IMG/VR virus record: IMGVR_UViG_3300046004_000319
Span: 1-25,062 of that record
Source: a virus
Direction: 5' to 3' (one strand)
DNA: 25,062 nt
Both the position numbers and the translations under genes were made by a program. The notes under the pieces are model-generated. The model did not search any database. It saw nothing but the letters and a program-made list of their open reading frames with translations, and was not told the DNA's origin. Position 1 is the stretch's first letter. Each line of letters begins with the position of its first letter. Of this stretch, positions 6,951-14,060 are shown piece after piece.

Positions 6951-7943
6951 ATGGCTACTCTTTCGACCTTAAACCCAACCTTAGCGGACTTAGCTAACCG
7001 CATGGACCCTAATGGTAAAATCGATCCGCAAATCGTAGAGATTTTAACCCAATCAAACGAAGTGCTGGACGATATGAGCTTCATCGAAGCTAACGGCTTC
7101 ACCGACCACAAGACGACTATTCGTTCTGGTTTGCCTGCAGGTACTTGGCGCAAACTGAACTACGGTGTAATGCCAGAAAAATCTAAGACTGTTCAAGTCA
7201 AGGATTCAATGGGTATGCTGGAATCGTTTGCTGAAGTGGACAAAGCATTGGCCGAGTTAAACGGCAATAGTGCAGCATGGCGCCTGTCTGAAGATTATGC
7301 CTTCATCGAAGGTATGAACAAGACGATGGCAAGCACTCTGTTCTATGGCGACACTGACACCGACCCTGAAAAATTCATGGGCTTGGCGCCACGTTATGAC
7401 AGCACTTCAGCTGCAAACGGTAGCAACATCATCAAAGCTGGCGGCTCTGGCGCGGACAACACCTCTGTTTGGTTAGTTGTTTGGGGCCCGAACACTGTGC
7501 ACGGCATTTACCCTAAAGGTTCACAAGCAGGCTTGAAGTCTGAAGACCTTGGTGAAGACGTGTTGACTGATGCGGCTGGCGGTCGTTACCGTGGCTTGCG
7601 TACTCATTACCGTTGGGATATGGGCTTAACACTGCGCGACTGGCGCTATGTAGTTCGTATCGCGAACATCGACGTATCTGACCTGACTAAGAACGCGGCT
7701 TCGGGCGCTGACTTAATCGACCTGATGATCCAAGCTCTGGAAATTATTCCGAACCTGGGTATGGGCCGTCCAGTGTTCTACTGTTCACGCACTGTCCGCA
7801 GCTTCTTGCGCCGTCAGATCCTGAACAAGAGCAATGTCAACCTGACGTTTGATGACGTTGCCGGTAAGAAAGTCGTTATGTTCGACGGCGTGCCAGTTCG
7901 TAAAACTGATGCTCTGTTAGAAACTGAAGCAGCTATCGCTTAA
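6951..7943 (+). CDS. Major capsid protein (epsilon15 GP7-type)
   Basis: This 330-residue protein builds the icosahedral shell. The N-terminus T-L-A-D-L-A-N-R-M-D-P-N-G-K-I and the segment R-S-G-L-P-A-G-T-W-R-K-L-N-Y-G-V are typical of the GP7 major capsid family. So are S-E-D-Y-A-F-I-E-G-M-N and T-S-V-W-L-V-V-W-G-P-N-T-V-H-G-I-Y-P-K-G. The length matches epsilon15 gp7 (about 335). It has the strongest ribosome site in the block, AGGAG at 6938-6942 with an eight-base spacer, as expected for the most abundant virion protein. There is no sign of a frameshift extension at its end. It is followed by a GC hairpin at 7951-7968. Confidence 0.94.
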   Translation: MATLSTLNPTLADLANRMDPNGKIDPQIVEILTQSNEVLDDMSFIEANGFTDHKTTIRSGLPAGTWRKLNYGVMPEKSKTVQVKDSMGMLESFAEVDKALAELNGNSAAWRLSEDYAFIEGMNKTMASTLFYGDTDTDPEKFMGLAPRYDSTSAANGSNIIKAGGSGADNTSVWLVVWGPNTVHGIYPKGSQAGLKSEDLGEDVLTDAAGGRYRGLRTHYRWDMGLTLRDWRYVVRIANIDVSDLTKNAASGADLIDLMIQALEIIPNLGMGRPVFYCSRTVRSFLRRQILNKSNVNLTFDDVAGKKVVMFDGVPVRKTDALLETEAAIA

Positions 7944-7950
7944 TTGAAGC

Positions 7951-7968
7951 GGGCGGGTAGCACCGCCC
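7951..7968 (+). promoter_or_regulatory. GC hairpin between capsid and cement genes
   Basis: GGGCGG (7951-7956) and CCGCCC (7963-7968) make a six-pair stem with the loop GTAGCA. TACTTGG follows, so there is no T run and it should not terminate efficiently. It may protect the 3' end of capsid mRNA or reduce read-through into the cement gene; both are inference. Confidence 0.55.
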
Positions 7969-7986
7969 TACTTGGAGAATTGAACC

Positions 7987-8400
7987 ATGATTATCGACAA
8001 ATTTTTGCAAGTCTCTAACGAGCAAGCGGTAACTGCGACGGCAGCTTCGACCGACGTTATCGACTTCGGCCAGACGAACCCTAACACCGGTATCTCTGAC
8101 CACTTGGACCTGTCAATCACTGTAGACGAAGCTGCAGCTGCAGCCGGTGCTGCGACCGTGGTTTTCAGTATCCAGGACTCTGCTGATAACAGCTCTTTCG
8201 CCGACGTAGCATCTACCGTTGCCATCGGCAAAGCAGCACTACCATTGGGTGCGCAGATTGTGATCCCTATGCCTAAGTTGCACCGCCGTTATGTCCGGGT
8301 AAACTACACTGTAGCTACCGGTCCGTTAACCGCTGGTAAGTTCTCTGCGCAGTTCGTGACTGGTCTGCAGTTGAACACGCCAACACCTGGTCAACTGTAA
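7987..8400 (+). CDS. Capsid cement protein (Bbp16-like)
   Basis: The 137-residue product resembles the Bbp16 capsid cement family of BPP-1-type heads, which binds the outside of the shell and stabilises it. The N-terminus I-I-D-K-F-L-Q-V-S and the segment T-D-V-I-D-F-G-Q are followed by alternating beta-type strands. These include V-V-F-S-I-Q-D-S-A-D-N-S-S-F and L-H-R-R-Y-V-R-V-N-Y-T-V-A, and the end is G-K-F-S-A-Q-F-V-T-G-L-Q. Position right after the major capsid gene is the usual one. The ribosome site is GGAG (7974-7977), nine bases before the ATG. The gene is complete and not unusual. Confidence 0.86.
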   Translation: MIIDKFLQVSNEQAVTATAASTDVIDFGQTNPNTGISDHLDLSITVDEAAAAAGAATVVFSIQDSADNSSFADVASTVAIGKAALPLGAQIVIPMPKLHRRYVRVNYTVATGPLTAGKFSAQFVTGLQLNTPTPGQL

Positions 8401-8410
8401 GGGCTGAATG

Positions 8411-8620
8411 ATGGCAAGCACTAAACAACCCGTAAAAGGCAAGCCGCCAGTAGGCGAGAACAAAACTGTAATCGCTTTACGCGATGGCTACTTCGGCCAA
8501 TACCGCGTAGCTGGCGAGCAGTTTGAAGTTCCGACGGACCTGAATGCAAGCTGGTTTGTCGATGCAACACCAATCGAAAAACCGGAAGCAGAGAAATCTG
8601 AAGCAAGCGACCTGGTGTAA
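8411..8620 (+). CDS. Small hypothetical protein of the head module
   Basis: This 69-residue reading frame starts at ATG 8411, seven bases after AAGGG (8399-8403); an ATG at 8408 is the next candidate and adds one methionine. It has a basic N-terminus, a central segment R-D-G-Y-F-G-Q-Y-R-V-A-G-E-Q-F-E-V-P that looks like a small beta fold, and an acidic tail (E-K-P-E-A-E-K-S-E-A). Proteins of this size with a G-Y-x-G-x-x-R-x-x-G-E-x-F core often lie between cement and tail genes in phages. I cannot assign a function. It is the last gene before the 8642-8664 hairpin, so it closes the capsid block. Confidence 0.75.
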   Translation: MASTKQPVKGKPPVGENKTVIALRDGYFGQYRVAGEQFEVPTDLNASWFVDATPIEKPEAEKSEASDLV

Positions 8621-8623
8621 GCC

Positions 8624-8640
8624 AGCGGCGTAATGAAAAC
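8624..8640 (+). promoter_or_regulatory. Possible degenerate fifth copy of the intergenic motif (E)
   Basis: AGCGGCGTAATGAAAAC aligns with copy A only when one gap is allowed, sharing about eleven positions including the GTAA core and the A run. Its placement is the better evidence: it lies three bases after a stop codon, directly before a hairpin, and 58 bases before the next ATG, the same as copy A. On sequence alone it would not be called. Confidence 0.25.
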
Positions 8641-8641
8641 C

Positions 8642-8664
8642 AAAGGGGCCGCGTGCCCCTTTTT
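8642..8664 (+). terminator. Rho-independent terminator after the capsid block
   Basis: AAAGGGGC (8642-8649), loop CGCGT and GCCCCTTT (8655-8662) form an eight-pair perfect stem. The stem ends in five Ts (8660-8664), followed by CATT. The A-T pairs at the base and the short T run suggest partial termination, which would lower tail-gene expression relative to capsid. The ribosome site of the next gene lies outside the stem. Confidence 0.75.
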
Positions 8665-8681
8665 CATTGGAGATACAAATT

Positions 8682-9323
8682 ATGGCTACGGAAGTTGAGA
8701 TCTGCAACCTTGCCCTTGGACACTTGGGCGACACTGCAACAGTAGCAAGCATCGACCCGCCTGAAGGTTCTGCGCAAGCAGAGCACTGTTCGCGGTTCTA
8801 TCCAGTTGCGCGCGATATACTACTGCAAGCGCACGGCTGGAACTTCTCTACCCGGCGCATTCAACTGGCGCAACTGAGTGAAGTACCTTATGGCTGGGCC
8901 TACGCTTACGCAAGACCAGATGGTGCATTAGACGTGTTCGATATCCAACTGCCTGAGACAATGGACTTTGCACGCGAAAGCCAAGCCTTTGTTTGCGAAG
9001 TGGATGCGGATGGTAACGATGTGATTTATACCGATGTGTCGAACGCAGTAGCACGCTACACAATGCGCGTAACTGATACCACAAAATTCCCGCCACTGTT
9101 CACCTTGGCTTTGTCCTGGCAATTAGCAGGCTTACTTGCAGGGCCAATCCTGAAGGGCGACGTGGGTGCAGCTGAAGCAAAACGCTGCGCGCAAATGGCT
9201 GCAGCGTACTTAGGCGAAGCGAAGGTAGCTGATGCGCGGCAACGCAAAGTACCATTGAACCACACTGCAAGCGGTATCGTAGGGCCAGACCGCACGGCGC
9301 CTACCAATCCTTGGGGGCGCTAA
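8682..9323 (+). CDS. Tail tubular protein A-like (head-tail adaptor)
   Basis: This 213-residue protein corresponds to T7 gp11, the ring that closes the portal and carries the nozzle. The opening T-E-V-E-I-C-N-L-A-L-G-H-L-G-D is the characteristic N-terminus of the family. A-R-D-I-L-L-Q-A-H-G-W-N-F-S-T-R-R lies at about residues 45-62, and the helix L-A-L-S-W-Q-L-A-G-L-L-A-G-P-I at about 143-158. The ATG at 8682 has GGAG nine bases upstream; a TTG at 8667 is in frame but overlaps that ribosome site. It is three bases from the next gene, with which it forms the tail module. Confidence 0.86.
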   Translation: MATEVEICNLALGHLGDTATVASIDPPEGSAQAEHCSRFYPVARDILLQAHGWNFSTRRIQLAQLSEVPYGWAYAYARPDGALDVFDIQLPETMDFARESQAFVCEVDADGNDVIYTDVSNAVARYTMRVTDTTKFPPLFTLALSWQLAGLLAGPILKGDVGAAEAKRCAQMAAAYLGEAKVADARQRKVPLNHTASGIVGPDRTAPTNPWGR

Positions 9324-9326
9324 GTT

Positions 9327-11375
9327 ATGGCAAACACAAGAACACTAAGCCGCAGCTTTGCAGGCGGCGAAGTTACCCCTGAGTTTTTTGGCCGCATTGA
9401 CGACGTGAAGTATCAGTCTGGCCTTGCAACTTGTCGCAACTTCATTGTGAAACCCCACGGCCCGGTAGAAAATCGCGCCGGGTTCGCCTACGTAAACGAG
9501 GTGAAAGACAGCACGAAGAAGGTGCGACTAATCCCTTTCACCTATTCAACAACACAAACGATGGTCATTGAACTAGGCGCGGGCTACTTCAGATTCCATA
9601 CACAAGGCGGGACCTTGTTACACCTTGGCGTCCCTTACGAAATCACTAACCCATATGCTGAAGCAGACCTGTTTGATATCCACTACGTACAATCTGCAGA
9701 CGTAATTACCCTGGTGCATCCGAACTATGCACCTCGCACGCTTAGCCGGTTAGGACCAACGAACTGGTTTTTAAGCACCATTACTTTTGCGGCACCGGTT
9801 GCGCCTGATCTGCCGACTGCAGTTATGTCTGGCGGCACTGAACTCAAATACGATTATGTATACGTGGTCACTTCGATAGGCGCGGACGGACTGAGCGAAT
9901 CTGAAGCCTCGCCTGAAGTAACGGTACAAGGCAACCTGTTCGAGACTGGACAAGTAATTGAGATATCATGGACCGCAGTACCATTGGCAACCCGGTATCT
10001 GGTTTATAAGCTGCAAGGGGGCATGTTCGGTTACATTGGGCAAACCACGTCACTGTCGCTGAAAGATGACAATATCGATGCGGATATGTCAAAGACCCCG
10101 CCAATCTATGAAGCAGTGTTCGGCAGTGCTGGCGAGTATCCTGGCGCAGTTAGTTACTACGAACAGCGCAAGTGCTTTGCAGGCAGCATCAACAAGCCTC
10201 AGAATATTTGGATGACTAAAAGCGGCACTGAGAAGAATATGTCGTATTCTCTGCCACTGCGCGACGACGACCGTATCAGTTTCCGCGTAGCTGCGCGCGA
10301 AGCCAATACTATCCGGCATATCGTTCCACTGACTCAACTGGTGATACTAACAAGCTCTGCTGAATGGCGCGTCACTTCAGTTAACAGCGATGCGATTACA
10401 CCAACAACAATCAGTGTAAGCCCGCAATCTTACGTGGGCGCAAGCAACGTGCAACCTGTGATCATCAACAATACTTTGCTTTATGGCGCAGCAAGGGGCG
10501 GACACGTCCGCGAACTGGCGTACAACTGGCAAGCAAACGGATACTTGACCGGGGACTTGTCACTGCGCGCACCTCACTTGTTCGACAACCTTGACGTGGT
10601 GGATATGGCCTACGCCAAAGCACCGATGCCACTGGTTTGGTTTGTTAGTACCAGCGGAAAATTGCTGGGCCTGACTTATGTACCAGAGCAGCAAATAGGT
10701 GCATGGCATCAACACGACACCGATGGCGTATTCGAGTCGTGCTGCGTAGTTGCTGAAGGCAATGAAGACGTGCTGTATGTTGTGGTTAAGCGCACAATCA
10801 ACAGCACTGAAGTTCGATACGTCGAACGGATGGCAAGCCGACAATTCGCCAACCAGGAAGATGCGTTCTTTGTTGACTGTGGTGCAACCTATGACGGCGC
10901 ACCGGCTGACGTTATCAGCGGACTGGATTACTTAGAAGGAAAAACGGTAAGCATCCTGGCAGACGGTGCAGTGCACCCACAGCGTACAGTGATCCTTGGC
11001 AGCATTACCTTGGACAATGAAGCGAGCAAAGTGCATATCGGTTTGCCAATTGTTGCGGACGTGAAGACACTGCCAGCCGTTATTGGTTTGCAAGATGGCA
11101 GCTACGGACAGGGCCGGTTCAAGAACGTCAACAAGGTCTGGCTGCGCGTATTCCGTTCAAGCGGTATATTCGTCGGTCCTGACTTTGACAAATTGACTGA
11201 GGCCAAGCAACGCACAACAGAAGTTTATGGCAGTCCGCCAGCACTGAAGTCTGAAGAAATCCAAGTTATGGTTACTCCAAGCTGGGATGACAGCGGCCAA
11301 GTAGCGGTGCGGCAATCAGATCCGTTGCCACTGACTATCGTTAGCATGACGACGGAAATGGCTATCGGCGGATAA
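9327..11375 (+). CDS. Tail tubular protein B-like (tail nozzle)
   Basis: The 682-residue product fits the large podoviral nozzle protein that follows tubular A. The N-terminus S-R-S-F-A-G-G-E-V-T-P-E-F-F-G-R, and then C-R-N-F-I-V-K-P-H-G-P-V-E-N-R-A-G-F, is the recognisable signature. Residues about 165-255 look like an inserted fibronectin-III-type beta domain (Y-D-Y-V-Y-V-V-T, W-T-A-V-P-L-A-T-R-Y-L-V-Y). The segment Y-Y-E-Q-R-K-C-F-A-G-S follows, as is common in the family. GGGGG (9313-9317) lies nine bases before the ATG. The final 40 residues (W-L-R-V-F-R-S-S-G-I, later P-L-P-L-T-I-V) are also typical. Motif copy C begins two bases after the stop. Confidence 0.86.
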   Translation: MANTRTLSRSFAGGEVTPEFFGRIDDVKYQSGLATCRNFIVKPHGPVENRAGFAYVNEVKDSTKKVRLIPFTYSTTQTMVIELGAGYFRFHTQGGTLLHLGVPYEITNPYAEADLFDIHYVQSADVITLVHPNYAPRTLSRLGPTNWFLSTITFAAPVAPDLPTAVMSGGTELKYDYVYVVTSIGADGLSESEASPEVTVQGNLFETGQVIEISWTAVPLATRYLVYKLQGGMFGYIGQTTSLSLKDDNIDADMSKTPPIYEAVFGSAGEYPGAVSYYEQRKCFAGSINKPQNIWMTKSGTEKNMSYSLPLRDDDRISFRVAAREANTIRHIVPLTQLVILTSSAEWRVTSVNSDAITPTTISVSPQSYVGASNVQPVIINNTLLYGAARGGHVRELAYNWQANGYLTGDLSLRAPHLFDNLDVVDMAYAKAPMPLVWFVSTSGKLLGLTYVPEQQIGAWHQHDTDGVFESCCVVAEGNEDVLYVVVKRTINSTEVRYVERMASRQFANQEDAFFVDCGATYDGAPADVISGLDYLEGKTVSILADGAVHPQRTVILGSITLDNEASKVHIGLPIVADVKTLPAVIGLQDGSYGQGRFKNVNKVWLRVFRSSGIFVGPDFDKLTEAKQRTTEVYGSPPALKSEEIQVMVTPSWDDSGQVAVRQSDPLPLTIVSMTTEMAIGG

Positions 11376-11376
11376 C

Positions 11377-11393
11377 AGTGCACTTAACACCAT
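11377..11393 (+). promoter_or_regulatory. Repeated intergenic motif, copy C
   Basis: AGTGCACTTAACACCAT lies just after the nozzle stop codon. The 13-base core differs from copies A and B at one base (T for G at 11384). It is followed by a hairpin and lies 63 bases before the ATG of the ejection-protein block. Confidence 0.48.
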
Positions 11394-11417
11394 GCGCCCG
11401 CTTTACTGTGGGCGCAT
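11392..11417 (+). terminator. Hairpin before the ejection-protein block
   Basis: ATGCGCCC (11392-11399) pairs with GGGCGCAT (11410-11417) over eight bases, with a possible inner G-T pair. TCATTTG follows. The T run is poor, so it is either a weak terminator or a 5' hairpin on the downstream transcript. The ribosome site of the next gene (AGG at 11429-11431) is outside the stem. Confidence 0.55.
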
Positions 11418-11439
11418 TCATTTGTAGCAGGTATTAAAT

Positions 11440-12018
11440 ATGGGCTTTTCAGCTAGCCAAATGGCTCAAGTGTCAACAGGGGCTAACGTAGCAGGCAGCG
11501 CGCAATCTGCAGTCGGCGCGTACTACGATGCGTCAATGCAGAAACAAAGTCTGAAGCATACAGCGGCAATGGCAACTATCAACGCGCGCGTAGCTGAGCT
11601 AGGCGCACAGTCGGCATTACTGCAAGGTAAGTCAGAAGTTGCGAAACTCACCCAGCAAGCGGGCCAATTAAAAAGCCGACAGAAGGTGGCACTGGCTGCA
11701 AGCGGAGTCGATTTAGGCGTAGGCAATGCGGCTGAGATCCAAGCCTCAACCGATATGATGAAAGAAATCGACGTGAACACGATACAGTCCAACGCTTGGC
11801 GCAATGCCTGGGGCCAACGAGTGCAAGCGCAGAACTACTTGAACCAAGCCGATGCAGCACGTATCACCGCTAAAGGCATTAACCCTTACCAGAGCGCAAT
11901 GAACTCACTGATGGGCGACGCGGGACAGGTAGCGAGTCAGTGGTACGGACTACAACAGCAAGGTGCGTTCGGCACTACGACCGACACCAACGGCAACACA
12001 ACAAATTCATGGTGGTAA
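11440..12018 (+). CDS. Internal virion protein, T7 gp14-like
   Basis: This 192-residue protein is close in length to T7 gp14 (196). In T7, gp14 leaves the capsid on infection and forms the outer-membrane part of the DNA-ejection channel. The segment K-V-A-L-A-A-S-G-V-D-L-G-V-G-N-A-A-E-I (about residues 85-103) is the signature of this family. The following helix, N-T-I-Q-S-N-A-W-R-N-A-W-G-Q-R, belongs to it too. The N-terminus is glycine/alanine rich with amphipathic character; the end is glycine, threonine and asparagine rich. It is first in a three-gene block with the T7 order gp14-gp15-gp16, three bases from the next gene. AGG lies eight bases before the start. Confidence 0.86.
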   Translation: MGFSASQMAQVSTGANVAGSAQSAVGAYYDASMQKQSLKHTAAMATINARVAELGAQSALLQGKSEVAKLTQQAGQLKSRQKVALAASGVDLGVGNAAEIQASTDMMKEIDVNTIQSNAWRNAWGQRVQAQNYLNQADAARITAKGINPYQSAMNSLMGDAGQVASQWYGLQQQGAFGTTTDTNGNTTNSWW

Positions 12019-12021
12019 TAA

Positions 12022-14049
12022 ATGCCAACAGTTCCGACCTATGACTCGGCGCAAGTCAGTCAGAATACGACACCGCAAGTCTCTTTCGATGCGACGTCGG
12101 CGCAACCAACTGCTGCGCGTCAACTTATGCAAACCGGGCAGGCTATGTCCTCAATGGGCCAAGCCGCTGGACGTATCGCCAACGATATGCAGCAACAAGC
12201 CAACGACCTGCGAGTAACGGACGCACTGAACCAAGCCAAAGAACAGGCCATGCGCTTAACCTTTGACAAGGATGCAGGCTTTACTAACCAACGCGGTATC
12301 AACGCACTGCAACGACAAGACGGTAAATCACTGGAACAGGAGTACAGCGAGGAACTGCAAAAGCAAATGGATAGTCTTGCAAACGGATTAGGCAACGAAG
12401 CTCAACGCGCAATGTTCAAACAGAATGCCGATGGTATTCTCGGCGGGTTCCGGGCTAACCTGGTGAAGCATGAAGCTGAACAGTATCAAGACTATTCGCT
12501 GTCTGTATCTGAAGGCGTGCAGTCAACAGCACTGCGCGAAATTGGTTTGAACTGGAACAGTCCAGAAGTAATTGACAAAGCGGTGAACCGTATCAAAGCG
12601 GAAACTTACCGCCAGGGTCAATTGCTTGGCAAGTCTGCTGAGTGGCAGGACGCAAGGACGCGCGAACTAACAAGCAAAGCCCATCTGACTGCGATGGCTG
12701 CAGCACTGGACAAGGGCGATCCTATCTATGCTGATGGCTATCTGAAGAAGTACGGCGAGCAAATGCAAGCCGACGACTTGTTGCGGGCGCGTGGGCTGGT
12801 CAACAAAGAAGTTGATCTGCAGGTCGGTACAAGTATCGGCCAAGCAACTATGAACAAATACCGCAGTGGGATTGTGCCTACTGAATACGACCGGCTGCAA
12901 AATATCGTCAACAGCAAGGCGCCACAAGTTGAAGGGCAACCGGCACTGGACGAGCAAATCAAGAAATTCGGCGGCGATGTGACCAAAGCACTGGCCGCGT
13001 ACAAGCTGGGAGACAAGGAAGTCAGTTCTCTTGAAAAGCAATATGGTGCTGATTGGCTTGCCAACGCGCCAAAGGACACAAGAGATTTTGTAACTAGCAC
13101 TGCGGCCGAGTTCGGTGCAGGCGGTGGCAAGGGTACACGTCCTACACTGGCAGAAATGAAGGCGGACCTGCGCAACGATCCAGCATTGGCGAACAACCCA
13201 CTGCGATTGAAGCACGCAGAAGACTACATTGAAACGCAATACGCAGCTATCAACGCGGCCAAAAAGCAACGCGAAGAAGATTCGCTCGATGCAGCTTACA
13301 AAGAGCTATATGCAAACGGCGGCGATATGTCTAGCTTACCGGCTGGACTACGGGCGCAAATACCTGGCGACAAACTGGACAGCGTATTGAACTTTGCGAA
13401 GTCAGTATCCAAGGGTGAAAAGATGGTGAACAACGGACAGGCATGGGCACAGGTTTTAAGTATGCCGAAATCCGTACTATCGCAAATGACACCAACAGAT
13501 TTTTATGCCAAGTACCGCAACGTACTGGATGACGCGCACCTTGAAAAAGGTTATGCGCTATTGGCTGAAGCAAACAACACTGCAACTGACAAGCACCTTG
13601 AGATCCTTACCGTAGACAACCGGATGAAGCAAGCCGCAATCGGGGCTGGCATTCTACCTGCTGATGGTAAACCGGACGAGGAACAGTCACTGCAATTTGC
13701 GCAGTTCCAACAGACAATCGATATGAAGGTCCGCCAGTTCGAGCAAACCGACTTACAAGGTAAGCGCAAGGCGAACAGCCAGGAACTGCAAAACATTGTC
13801 GACACGACACTGATGGATAAGGCTTTTGTTGCAGAATCTTTCTGGCCTGACAACGCTAAACCACTGTCACTGATGACCCCACAAGAGCAAGCCGTGTCTT
13901 ACGTCAACGTGGGCGATGAAGAAATAGCAGTGACCAGCATACCGGTATCGCAAAGAGCATTGATTGTTAGTAAACTTCAGGCGAGGGGCTTGCCAGTTAC
14001 TGAGCAAGCAATCGCTGAACTGTGGGTACGTGCAGGCAAACAAAAATAA
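12022..14049 (+). CDS. Internal virion protein, gp15-position, with broken transglycosylase segment
   Basis: The 675-residue product holds the place of T7 gp15, the middle ejection protein. Most of it is helical and rich in glutamine, alanine and lysine. Residues about 312-360 keep the C-terminal part of a soluble lytic transglycosylase domain: K-F-G-G-D-V-T-K-A-L-A-A-Y, then G-A-D-W-L-A-N-A-P-K-D-T-R-D-F-V. The usual Y-N-A-G-P turn has become Y-K-L-G-D. The preceding catalytic half (E-S-G-G and G-L-M-Q type motifs) is not present between residues 270 and 312. I infer loss of muralytic activity by internal deletion. The remainder (R-P-T-L-A-E-M, K-K-Q-R-E-E-D) matches the layout of related podoviral proteins. 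The start ATG at 12022 has a weak GGTGG site. Confidence 0.85.
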   Translation: MPTVPTYDSAQVSQNTTPQVSFDATSAQPTAARQLMQTGQAMSSMGQAAGRIANDMQQQANDLRVTDALNQAKEQAMRLTFDKDAGFTNQRGINALQRQDGKSLEQEYSEELQKQMDSLANGLGNEAQRAMFKQNADGILGGFRANLVKHEAEQYQDYSLSVSEGVQSTALREIGLNWNSPEVIDKAVNRIKAETYRQGQLLGKSAEWQDARTRELTSKAHLTAMAAALDKGDPIYADGYLKKYGEQMQADDLLRARGLVNKEVDLQVGTSIGQATMNKYRSGIVPTEYDRLQNIVNSKAPQVEGQPALDEQIKKFGGDVTKALAAYKLGDKEVSSLEKQYGADWLANAPKDTRDFVTSTAAEFGAGGGKGTRPTLAEMKADLRNDPALANNPLRLKHAEDYIETQYAAINAAKKQREEDSLDAAYKELYANGGDMSSLPAGLRAQIPGDKLDSVLNFAKSVSKGEKMVNNGQAWAQVLSMPKSVLSQMTPTDFYAKYRNVLDDAHLEKGYALLAEANNTATDKHLEILTVDNRMKQAAIGAGILPADGKPDEEQSLQFAQFQQTIDMKVRQFEQTDLQGKRKANSQELQNIVDTTLMDKAFVAESFWPDNAKPLSLMTPQEQAVSYVNVGDEEIAVTSIPVSQRALIVSKLQARGLPVTEQAIAELWVRAGKQK

Positions 14050-14060
14050 TTGGGGTTACT

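Noticed and set aside
7850-7990. Programmed frameshift at the end of the capsid gene, as in T7 gene 10
   Set aside because: No slippery heptamer is visible near the stop, and the stop is followed by a GC hairpin and a well-formed new gene.
8120-8150. Repetitive GCTGCAGCTGCAGCC tract in the cement gene
   Set aside because: It encodes an alanine run in a beta-rich capsid protein and looks like ordinary low complexity, with no sign of a regulatory or mobile role.
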